Source of the DNA: Nemopilema nomurai
Lineage: Eukaryota > Cnidaria > Scyphozoa > Rhizostomeae > Rhizostomatidae
Assembly (NCBI GenBank): GCA_003864495.1
Contig: ML133383.1
Span: 1,819,560-1,883,559, forward strand
DNA length: 64,000 nt
Direction of reading: 5' to 3'
Below the pieces are notes generated by a model. It worked only from the letters and a program-made list of their open reading frames with translations, was not told the DNA's origin and did no database searches. Position 1 is the first letter of the stretch, and each line of letters starts with the position of its first letter. Of this stretch, positions 23,501 to 33,700 are shown piece after piece. The translations under genes were made by a program, and so were the position numbers.

Positions 23501-26500
23501 AGACCCACCGACTCTACTTTGCTGGGAAAAGCGATCACTTGGACTGTCCCGTGGCCCTGGACCTGAATGAAATTCAATCAATAAAACCCTTAGTTCACTA
23601 TTCTAAATTATATACTTTCACAATTAAAGAAACATTTGAGACATTAGAATCACGAAGAATAGCTTAAAAACTGATGACATAATGCAATGAATTGATGCGC
23701 TGTTATGATTACTCAGCTAGTCCATCGCTTCTAGACTGCTGTAAAAATGCACTTCACTAGCAAGTAGCTTTTGGTTAGAAATCCCTTGAACAAGAAGAAA
23801 AAACATGAGCCTATAAACATGGCACAAATGTCACATTTACCAACCTTTTGGTGGTGGCATTGTGATTTGTCCATCTCTGCCGGTCGATCTTTCAAGTGAT
23901 GATGAATCGTTGACCCTTGTGCCTCCGCGAGGTGCAGGAGACCCCCGTCCTGCAGAGCTTCCTCTATTAACAGGACTGCCTCTACCGGCCATGCCTCCCT
24001 GGCTGGAGGGGCTTGCACGTGTGGGAGCATCATCAAGCCTACTTGGGCTCTCTTTAAGCATCTGCATACCGGGGGTCGGCAAAAGCCCTTTCCCATCCTT
24101 TGACTCTGGGGTTCCAGGTAGCTCCTTGGCAACAGGTCGTCCATTGTGTGCCATGCCTCTACTTGGAGGAGCTCCTCTGCTCGATGGCGTTCCCCTATAA
24201 GGTGGTGCTCCCCTGACACCAGGGGCACCCCTGCCTGGAGGCCCACCCCTCAGGGACAGGCCTCCTCTTTCAGGTCTTCCAGCTGGCGCACCTCTGCCTG
24301 CTGGTGCCCCCCTGCCAACTGGTGCCCCCCTTCCTCTAAATCCACCTCTGCTCCCATAGTCACTGCTTGGTGATGATAGATTGTCTGTGAAGTCTCGATC
24401 AGCTCCCATGGGCTTTCGGCCATCGGCAGGCATGCCCCTGCCAGGAGGTCCACCTCTGAACGGTGGGGCACCCCTAGATACATATGACCCTCTAATTCCT
24501 AACGCACCTCCTCTAGGGGATGGCCCACCTCTTGCAGATGGGGCCCCCCTTGTTGGCAGTGCACCCCTCCCTGGTGGAGCACCTCTTGTAGCGGGGCCAC
24601 CTCTGGTAGGTGGAGCTCCCCTTGTGGCAGGAGACCCTCTTGATGTTGGAGTACCTCTACCGGCAGGTGCACCCCTAGTGGAAGGGGTGGTCTTGGTTTC
24701 TGGTGTACTCCTTGAAGCTGTGCTACCTCTAGTTGAAGGAGCCCCTCTTGCAGCTGGCGTGCCTCTTGTAGATGGTGGGCCTGGGCAAACAATTCAAATG
24801 ATAGAAGAAACTTAAAAAGCAAAGACTATCAAAAAATAGTCCTCATAAGTATCATTGATATTCAATTTTTAGCTCAAACATTTTAACTACCATTAAGAAC
24901 AAACTTTAACTCTAGCCTTTAGGTGACCCTGTATAGGCTAACAAAATAATAATAATAATAATACATCAACAGCAATACCATTCAATAGAAAATAAACACC
25001 TGAATACAAAAGAAAAAAAGGAAAGTTAATTGAGTAAAACATCTCTTTAGATATCTTCAATAGTAGGTGACTTTATGTCCATTCCTCAAAAAAGAAACTT
25101 AAAAAAACTATAGGAAATTAATATGAATTTCCTTTTTTAAATTCCATTCCATTTTATGAATTCCAGCACCATTTTATATTTTCGAACAAGTTTCATTCTT
25201 CTGGGTTGCAGCAAACTAATCCCTAATCGAACAGAGAAATATCTAAATAAGTACCTTTCTTTTCTGAACTGTCCTTGGCAGCTGTATCAACCTTTGCACC
25301 AGCTTTATCATCTGTTTGCGAATCAACTGGCTTCTTTTCTCCAGTTTGGCTGCCGGCACCTGCCTGCTTTTCACTGGATTTTGTGGTATCTTCATTCTTT
25401 GATGGCACAGACTTCTCTGATGTGGCACCCCGAGTTGCCACAGCTCCCCTAGCAGGTGTTGTTGTTCCACGGCCAGCAGCAGAGCCCCTACCTGGTGCTC
25501 CACCTCTAGATGCTGGTGATCCTCTAATAGGCGTGGTTCCTCTGCCAGGTGCACCTCTTGCTGCCGGAGCTCCTCTTGCTGCTCCACGAGCTGGTGTTGC
25601 ACCTCTTCCGGGCGGGGCTCCTCTTGTTGCTGGGGAGCCACGGGTTGCTGCAGTGCCCTTTGTGGCTGTGTCACTCTTTCCTAAAGGGCTAGCAGATGTT
25701 ATCTCTGCCTTCTTTTGCCCATTCTCTTTGCTTGAGTTAGTGTCACCAGCTTCTTTGTCATTTGCATTTGTTGAACTTTTCTCTCCTTCCTTTTCTTTGC
25801 TTTCTCCAACGGCAGACTTGGGCCCATCTTTCTTTTTATCAGTTGGATCATCCTTCTTTGCCTTCACATCTTTGTCTGTTGACTTCTTATCCTTGTCTTC
25901 TTTTTTGTCTTTGCTGTCCTTAGATGCTTGTTCCTGGGTACTGGTTCTCTTTTCATTTGCATCTTTGGAAGCAGAACTTACTGCAGGCTTTGAAGGAGGT
26001 GGATTAGCTGGGGAATATGGCTGGTCAGTCTTTGAAAAAGCCACTTTGAGCTCCTTTCCATTGAACCTCTGTCAGCAGAAACAGAATTTCTGTTTAGAGC
26101 CGTTCCATTTGAAAAGCGTGCTTTCATATATCAAAGCTATAAGTAATCTTTTTAACAAACAGATGTTAATGCATTATAGGGAAGAATATCTACTAAACAG
26201 CAAGTGAATTACATGACGTAAATTGACCAATCATTAAAATCACATGAAGATGATCACTTAATCAAACAACCCAAGTACACTGGTATATAAAAGTGTGATG
26301 GATATGCCATATAAAGTGTGAGGGTAATGAACCTTAGCTTAGCTCATTGAAAAAAATGGGACCAGACACTTCCTCTCTCAATATAACTAAGCTTAAGACA
26401 ATTCAGTTTGCATATATACCTGTCCATCCATAGTCCTCTGTGCATGTGAAGCTGCAGCCAAATTGAAAAAGACTACATAAGCAAACCCTCTGCAAAGCCC

Positions 26501-27365
26501 TGTCATCTTGTCTCGTATCACTGTGACTAAAACAAAATCATCACATTAGAACCTAGTTTATACAAAACTGATCAGTAACCTAGAACTTGGTGCTAAACCA
26601 AGTGTCTTTGATTTGATTTGTTTCTACCTTGCATCCGAAGGTAGTTTTAGGACACTGAGAAGCTTAAGCTTATCGAGCAGTGTCCTGGTCCTTCCTCTCG
26701 ATGTGACCACACCTCGTGATTCCTTATGCCTGGGAAATACAGAGAGCTGGCAACTCTCCTCACTCTGGGTGAAAGTTTGGTCATGCCAGGGACTCGAACC
26801 ACGGACCCTTGGGTCCGTAGTCAGCGCCTCTAACCACTAAGCCATCCTCGCATAATTGTCTTTGTCAGGTATACACAAATTATGGTGTGAATGAAAATGA
26901 AAGTGTTTCTCAATGTGTATGTTTAGGTCTTACAAATCCCTACCCCATGCTTAGAGTAGGATAAATGCTGCATTTTCACAACGGTTCTCAATAGAAGCAT
27001 TTATCCAAGTCTTTTTTTTACACTGGAAAAATTAGCGCTGGGAATAATATAAATAAGAAAAAGCTTTGCTATTTAGATTTTGAAAGAGAGCTGCCTAAAC
27101 CTGAATATTATCTGTAGGCAAAATATATTTTCATTTCTTAGCTTTAAATCCAATAAAGATAAAGTGCATTTGGTTAACAAAGATGAATTTCAAAGGAAGC
27201 ATGAGAATATGTGCATGGATAGTTCAGACAAAAAGAATAATGATTATCATAAAAGTAGGATTTTAACTAACTTTTTCGTAACTCTCCAAATCGACAGAAT
27301 ACCCTTCCAATCATGTCCTCATTTGTGTTTGGGTTAAGATTACCCACAAACAAGGTTGTAACCAT
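20544..27365 (-). CDS. RRM protein with very long RGAP-, RD/RS- and YG-rich low-complexity tail (1,375 aa)
   Basis: Seven coding exons (27272-27365, 26420-26526, 25255-26068, 23845-24780, 22176-23562, 21469-21760, 20544-21041) join in frame to 4,128 nt. One RRM covers residues 3-80, with RNP2 LFVGNL and RNP1 RGFAYVVFF. Then follow a Lys/Asp/Glu/Ser-rich stretch (about 95-200), RGAP/RGSP/GRG repeats (about 205-600), an Arg/Asp/Ser-rich region (about 655-850) and a Tyr/Gly/Ser-rich region to the C-terminus, which ends SYPYGATRF. The order, an RNA-binding domain plus Arg-Gly and Tyr-rich tails, resembles FET proteins and RBM14, but I recognise no direct orthologue. By analogy it would be a nuclear RNA-binding protein prone to form condensates; that is inference. 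An acceptor 9 nt before the ATG implies a noncoding first exon upstream. The phase 1 donor 23844 (GTTGGT) was chosen over a nearby GTAAAT because only it keeps the frame. A SINE lies in the first coding intron. Confidence 0.88.
24945..24963. repeat. AAT microsatellite
   Basis: Six tandem AAT units lie in an intron of the RRM gene. Confidence 0.8.
26611..26856 (-). mobile_element. tRNA-derived SINE, full length
   Basis: On the minus strand the element opens with a tRNA-like head. It has an A box TGGCTTAGTGG (26834-26844) and a perfect B box GGTTCGAGTCC (26790-26800) at normal spacing. The head does not fold into a normal anticodon arm, so it is not a functional tRNA. A tRNA-unrelated body follows, and a tail of short AAATC-like repeats. 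TGTCTTTG flanks both ends (26603-26610 and 26857-26864), a likely target-site duplication. It lies in the intron between the first two coding exons of the RRM gene. A partial second copy is at 54421-54530. Confidence 0.82.
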
Positions 27366-27374
27366 CTTGACAAC

Positions 27375-30300
27375 CTGATGAAAACAGAAAATATTTTCAA
27401 TTAAAGATGCTGCATGTCTAAGAATGATTGTTTATCAGAATATAACTCTTAATTTAGCATTCTTTTTGGGTTTGTTATTTGTTTATTTAGTCAAGCTTAT
27501 GCTAAACAATGAAGTTAAAAATGTTTTGACATAAGTTTTACTTGTGTTGTACTGAAAAATTACATTATTTCATATTAATTATTTTGAGCTAATGGTTGGT
27601 TTCAACCTGAGAAATTTTTTTTCATGAAGATGTGATATAGTATATATACCTAACTATGTTTAGGAGTGTGAAATTTCTTGATATTTTTCACTTTATTCCC
27701 AAAACTCCAAGCATATCTAGGAGCATGTCAACAAATAATAATGAGTGACAACAGACATGACAAATCATTAGGTCAAAGTCGTATATACTGAACTAAAGCA
27801 AAAATGCAAATAAAAATGCAAATACAAGGAATAAGATTGCTTCCTTTTTAAACTAACTTTACCAACTCCCTTAGAATGGAAATCTACAGGTACTTAAATT
27901 CTGCATTCTTCATAAAATGAGAAACATATTGGCAAGAAGTAATCTTTGGGGATACTTATTCCTGTTAGTAAAAACAAGAAGACTTTTTACTTTTAAAGTT
28001 TGGTTTTTAAATTTTTTCATAGGCTTACATTGATATATCTTACACCTTGGAATGGTCTGAAATATTATCTGTTTGTTTCCAACACAAGAAATACTGTCAA
28101 AGTGTCAGCTTTATATATTGTATCTTAACAGATTTACAAAACTCTTATGCATTCAAAAATGAGAATTACAAACTCATTATTTCTCAACAAAAGCTGAAAA
28201 AGTACTGTCTAAAAAACCCGGTGCTTCCATGATAAATTCCTTCCATGTCATTGATCAACCCTTAATGATGCTGTTTCTCCTATTCGTGCATGAGGCATGT
28301 TGTTATTAATAGCCTTAATAAAAAGTTCAGCAAAACTGAACGTGGATTTTATGATCACTCTTTCATTCGATCATTTCACTTCTTGTGACGTGAGTGAAGG
28401 CAAAACATCACCTTGCAAACAGAGCGTCGTAATGGAATTTTAAATGCTTTCGCTAACTGTGACTCCATGAAAACTAACGATGTAAGTGAGGGTACTTACT
28501 AGACAGAATTCACTTATCAGTACCTTCTCCCCTGTGTTTTTAAATCTGTTTACTTCACTTAGTCGGAAAATTGCCACTATTGTAACCACAAATCTAGGCC
28601 ATTTTAAACGAGAAATCGGCATACCAAAAACCATTCATATACAAGAGATTCAATTTGCATTAACTAGATCGCTAGTTTCCATCTACTTATGAAAAGGTCA
28701 TTTAAACTTTTAAGGGTGAGATGTATCAAATAAATACGTGATCCCCCAAACCTTTTAATGCTCAATGTTCTTCTTTCTTCATTACCTCTCACGGGCTCTC
28801 TTGGTCAATTTTCTCTACACACGCGACTGCGCAGGTGTGCATTAGCCGGCCGCGTAATGAAAATGGCACTACCTGATATGGAGGCTAAGAAATCCCAGAA
28901 TTCAATAGATGACATAGACACGAACAATGTCAAAAAGTTTTCAAATGTACTGTATTGTTTCATACTAAACACATTAAGAATATTTTCAAAATATCAATAG
29001 ACCAAAAGTGTCTTGTAGCATTCCAGCATAAATTATCAAATACACACATAGAAGGCCAACAAATTTCGGACACAATATTTTCGGATGTTTTTAAGAGTTA
29101 TTTCTGACGTTTCCAGAGAAATTTCGGGCTTAAAAATTTTCGGACGCCTCAAATGTCCGAAAATATTAACGTCCGGAATATTTGCCTTTAATGTAATAGC
29201 TCGGACTTAAAGTAATCTTGGAAAAAAAACACAAAAGAGAGCATTATAACCTTAAATCCTCCAAAGTCATCTAAGAAGGGATCCCAACATACATACTCGA
29301 TATGTGCAGATAGATGTTTAAAATCTTGTGCAAATAATGTAAGATGTTGACTGACTACCAGGGTTTGCCAAGTGGATGTTGTTTAGGGAAGGGCGAAAAG
29401 TGCCATCCATCGATTGGCAAACTTTGCGCCCTAAACATCTTAAGGGAAATTCTAATGTTATTGATAAGGACTGCGATGGCAATCAAGTGGGTGATCTTTT
29501 CGATAACTGTAATTTAACTTTGCCACTTCCCTTTGAAATTTTCAACAAACTGCGGATAGAGCTTTCGATCTTGATAACTTATTATATACTATCAACCACG
29601 GGTGACTATTTGCAAAATTTAAGAAAAATTATATCTTTGAAAAACAGCAAACTGTTGTTTGCAAGTTATTTATGCTGTACCCTATGGGAGTCAAATTTTC
29701 TAATGATCTCTCTAAGCAAAAGTGCCAAAAGTATTCTTCCTTAGGCTACGGTGTATTGAACTATGAATTTGTTATATTATGTTAGTTTATGTTATGTACC
29801 AAGAACTGTTTGATCAAAAATATAATCTTGAGATTTAACTAGTTGGAATATCTGTGCTGGCTCATGTTAGGTCAGCGGTTTTCATTGTCAGGCCGCTATC
29901 CTGTAAAAACAACTCATAATGCAGTATGTTTTATGGCTAAGTAAAGCCTTGAAAATTGGCATTACTCGTACATTATTCTACACAATTTATTCGTTTATAT
30001 TTAGCATCTGACACAGACAGGGCAAGAAAGAAAGCAGTCACTGGCAAATAGAAATTCATTATTCACTGAACCAACATTTTCTTAGAAAACTGAGTCAAAT
30101 TTAAAACAACGTCCATTCATTTACTGTTAGTGGTGATCGGACAATACCAAGCGAAAGGAAACAGTGGCTGCAAATTAGGGCAGTAATACGTGGTAATCTA
30201 TTATCACTAAAAATGTGACTTAATAACAACGAAATTAGTGTTTAACAGTAGTTAGCTGTTTTATACTAAACCGGGCGTCTGGGATTCACGATTTAATCAT

Positions 30301-30764
30301 CTGTTATTAGGATATAGATTGCACCGAGGCCTAAGGACATCTAAGGATTTGAGTAAAAATATTTGTTAAGAGGTCTTTTGTAACATGCTTGCAGAATTAT
30401 TTGCAACGTGTTCGCCTTCAAAAAACAATAATACCTTATATACTTCCACCGAAACCCATATTCCATCTGACTACATTGACTGGGGTTATTGTGCAAAGAG
30501 ATGCGAGAAATTTCTTACAGTTTTGGTACTAAAAGGAAAGCCAAAGCAATAATCATTTAAACATTCGATTACCGACTCCGAAGAACTAGAAATAAGAAAA
30601 TTATTTCTTTGAACCAGTATATTGTCTTCGGCCATTTTTTGACAAGTACTCAACAGATTACAGGTGACACCTAATGCCTCTGCCCCATGCTTTTAGGCCC
30701 CAGCTAGAACATAAACAGCCTATCCGTCTAATACTCATTGAAAGCAGTTGTGAAAACCCGTAAA
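27375..30764. other. Intergenic and 5' intron DNA between the RRM gene and S1
   Basis: This holds the upstream intron, unseen noncoding first exon and promoter of the RRM gene, then the 3' flank of S1. A short GC-richer stretch with several CpGs near 28800-28860 is a possible promoter. One short foldback element is listed separately. No coding sequence is supportable. Confidence 0.5.
29053..29187. mobile_element. Short palindromic MITE-like element
   Basis: A 135-bp foldback sequence. The left arm starts AGGCCAACAAATTTCGGAC; the right arm read in reverse starts AGGCAAATATTCCGGAC. Both then carry AATATTTTCGGA. No clear target-site duplication was found and it has no coding capacity. Confidence 0.55.
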
Positions 30765-33700
30765 CTAGGGGGTTGCAATGACCATGCTCATGTCCCTAAT
30801 TTTGTCCATCAGCTTTGGAGCGGACACTATAGGCTTGTTCAATTTGCTTCTTTCACTAGGATTGTCTATTGCGAGCGGCTTTTCTCTCGTCTGGCGTCTT
30901 CTTCGTTTGAATCTAAAAACTTTTCTACTAGCTATCGATGCATCGATTGAATTGCTTCGTTTCCGTCGACTGACAGTCCTCAAAGTAATTCCTGCACTTC
31001 GTTTTTGAACAGATGGCTTCACGCCGAGTTGTTCTGCAGTCTCAGGCCCAGATGCCATATCTCTCAAGGCGGCTAGCAGGTTGGTACTGACCTTCTCAGG
31101 CTGTGTTGCGACACTAGACGACAGCTGTGACATCATAGCCGCATTTAGGACATCTGCAGTTTTTGCCATCTCCAGAGCCTTGGCCTTCTTTTCAGCTGGA
31201 GATGCGATTTGCTCCTTCTTCGTATCTGGCAGGGGGAGTACAGCTGGGACATCGTTGCCATGCGACAGCAGAATAGCTTGCCCCTTGCTGTCCCCAGAAA
31301 GCAGGGCTTTTGCGGCGTTTATGACGCTTACAACGTTCTGACTTGCGCTTGTAACAATCGTGGTTTTTTTCTGAGCCACTGGCCCTTCGTTCTCAGATTT
31401 GCTGGTGCCTGGTACTTCCGCGGGCCGTCCTGTTATTGTGCCAAGGATATAGCTCTTTGCAGTATCGATAGCTTTTCGTGTCTGCTGTTCAATGTTCTCT
31501 TTGGCTGTCTGGCCAGTCATAAAAGATTTAATGGCGTCTGGTACGTTGTTGTTTTTGCCGATCTTGCCCCTGTTACCAAAGCTGTTTGAGCGCCATTTTG
31601 CCAAAATGAAGTCAGCAGCTTCTTTCTGCAAAGTGAAAACATCATTCAAAGCAAAGCTGCAAATGCCACCTAGTAAAAACTGCAGAATGGTTGCAACAAC
31701 TGTTCGCAGCAAAGCTTACAATATACTCTGAATTTGGTAGAAACATTTCTACAGGCTTGTTTCCTTCTACAATATATAAGCGTCATCAATGCAATGTTGC
31801 AAAAGGCTACGGTAACTATTAGCAGCAAGGCTTTACAACTACTCTGAATTTGGTAATCAAATCTTTGTTGGCCTGTACTTTACCATGGACTAAAATCCTC
31901 TAACCTCCTCAAATGACGGATCAACAGCAAGAAACCAAATTTACCTCTTTGCTTGATGGAACATAATTTCGCACTCTCTCCAATGCATACTTGTACGCCT
32001 CCTTGGTTAGGTATGGCCCGTTTTTAGAAATGGCATCACGTAGCATCCCATCTGAAAAGCAGGTACTTTGATATCAAAATAAAATTTCAAAGTTTTCCAC
32101 AATATAATTTATGTCGTCAAAGCAACCTTCAAGATCATATATAATTTTTTGAAGTTTTTAATTTCGAGGCTTCTTTGTTTTGAACTTTCTTAATTTTGTT
32201 GCTATAATGTAAATGCGAAACAAAGTAAAAATGATTTGAAGATGCCAATTCCCAAAGTTGACTCATACATTAAGCACAATATTGACTTAAATAAGTATGC
32301 TTTGGTTGCTTACAAAAAGGTAGTTGAGACGTTTTCAGCTCTATTGACAGGAGTCGTTTGCAGGAAACAGAAATAGAAAGACATGAACAAGTGCTTTGCG
32401 GTACAAAATTTCACAATAACTAGAAATAGCGGAACCAGTTTTAGCATACTAAAAGTACTTTTCGTCCGACACTCATCAGAGTATTCAAACGTCGGAAAAT
32501 AACCAAAAGCTGACAGAATGAATAGATCGAAAACACGATCGAAAACATTAGAGGGTGATAAGCAGAGTGCATGATTGGTTATATTTGGCCAATCAGCATT
32601 ACTTAACACCTAACTTTAGAAGAGCACAAAGTACTTTCAGTACATACAACACTAAAAAACTACCCAATCTTCCTCTTCAAATATAGAATTCATATTTAAA
32701 GTCAATTTATATCTAAAAGCTTGGAGGGCCAAGGTATACGAACGTACATTGTTTTGAGGGAAAGAGGGTGAGCCGACAACTTCTATGGATAAGGGTTAGA
32801 TAGAGATAAGCAATATCCCAGGACGGCGTATATCAAGAAATACTAGATGGTCCTTCTCACATTGTTTTCTTGGAAATAAAACATTTTGTTGCTGGTACAA
32901 TGGTACAATAGAGCAAATTATTATTAAGAGAAGAGGATGCTTAACGAATTGGCTATTAAGGATTGTTAGTGTAAATGATCAAACCAAAAAAATCTCTTGA
33001 ATTGATGATCAAGACTTGTTGTGGTTAAGAAGCTAAACATAAGTCGATGCTTACTTCCGTGCAGGGTATTAAACTCGACATCAGCTCTCTTGCATTTTCT
33101 CATCTGCTTCAAGTAATCGCGAAGCGTCAATTCGGCGTTGGTATAAGATTTGACAAGATTGACGCATCTTGAGGGTACTGTGCTTGGGATTTTGAGCTCT
33201 ACAGGGAGAAATGATGACATTTAAAAAGCAATTGCCAAAAGCAAAATATTTCACCATTTAAAAGTAATTGTGTTCCTGTGACAGAGGTGTGTTTGTTTTC
33301 AAGCATTTCATTGCAATGGCAAAATAGAGAGCATTGAATGTATGCACCATGTGCGGGTCATATGCCCTCATTTTCCTGCTGCAAAAATGTTATGCATTTG
33401 TAAGTGTAGCTCATCTTACCTGCCTTCTTGGTCACGTTGGAAGGAACCTCACCAGTGTCCGATGCGATGGCTGCAGAGATTGGATCTTTTGCATTGTCAT
33501 CAGCTCCAGTGCTTGGAGGGGTTGACGAATTTGATTCATTGCTTGGCTGTGAAATTGTCATCTGATTCTTTGGGGACGAAACACCAACTGAAAAAGCAAT
33601 GTCGAAGTAGGCCATGAAAGGATGATTGGAGCAGTACCAAAGAAGATTTTTTCAAAAGAAACTTCGCTCTAAAGTTCTTTAATAGTTCAGCTGATCACAA

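Noticed and set aside
24381..24815. Plus-strand frame rich in GAPL repeats
   Set aside because: It is the antisense shadow of the RGAP repeats of the RRM gene.
25275..26207. 310-codon plus-strand frame
   Set aside because: It is antisense to the Lys/Glu and RGAP exon; the minus strand has splice sites and phase agreement.
26779..26853. Possible tRNA gene on the minus strand
   Set aside because: The A and B boxes are good but the anticodon arm does not fold and a SINE body follows.
31626..31712. Apparent signal peptide at the start of the long S1 minus-strand frame
   Set aside because: These codons are the intron before exon 30765-31625; a consensus acceptor at 31626 and upstream exons give the true start at 37398.
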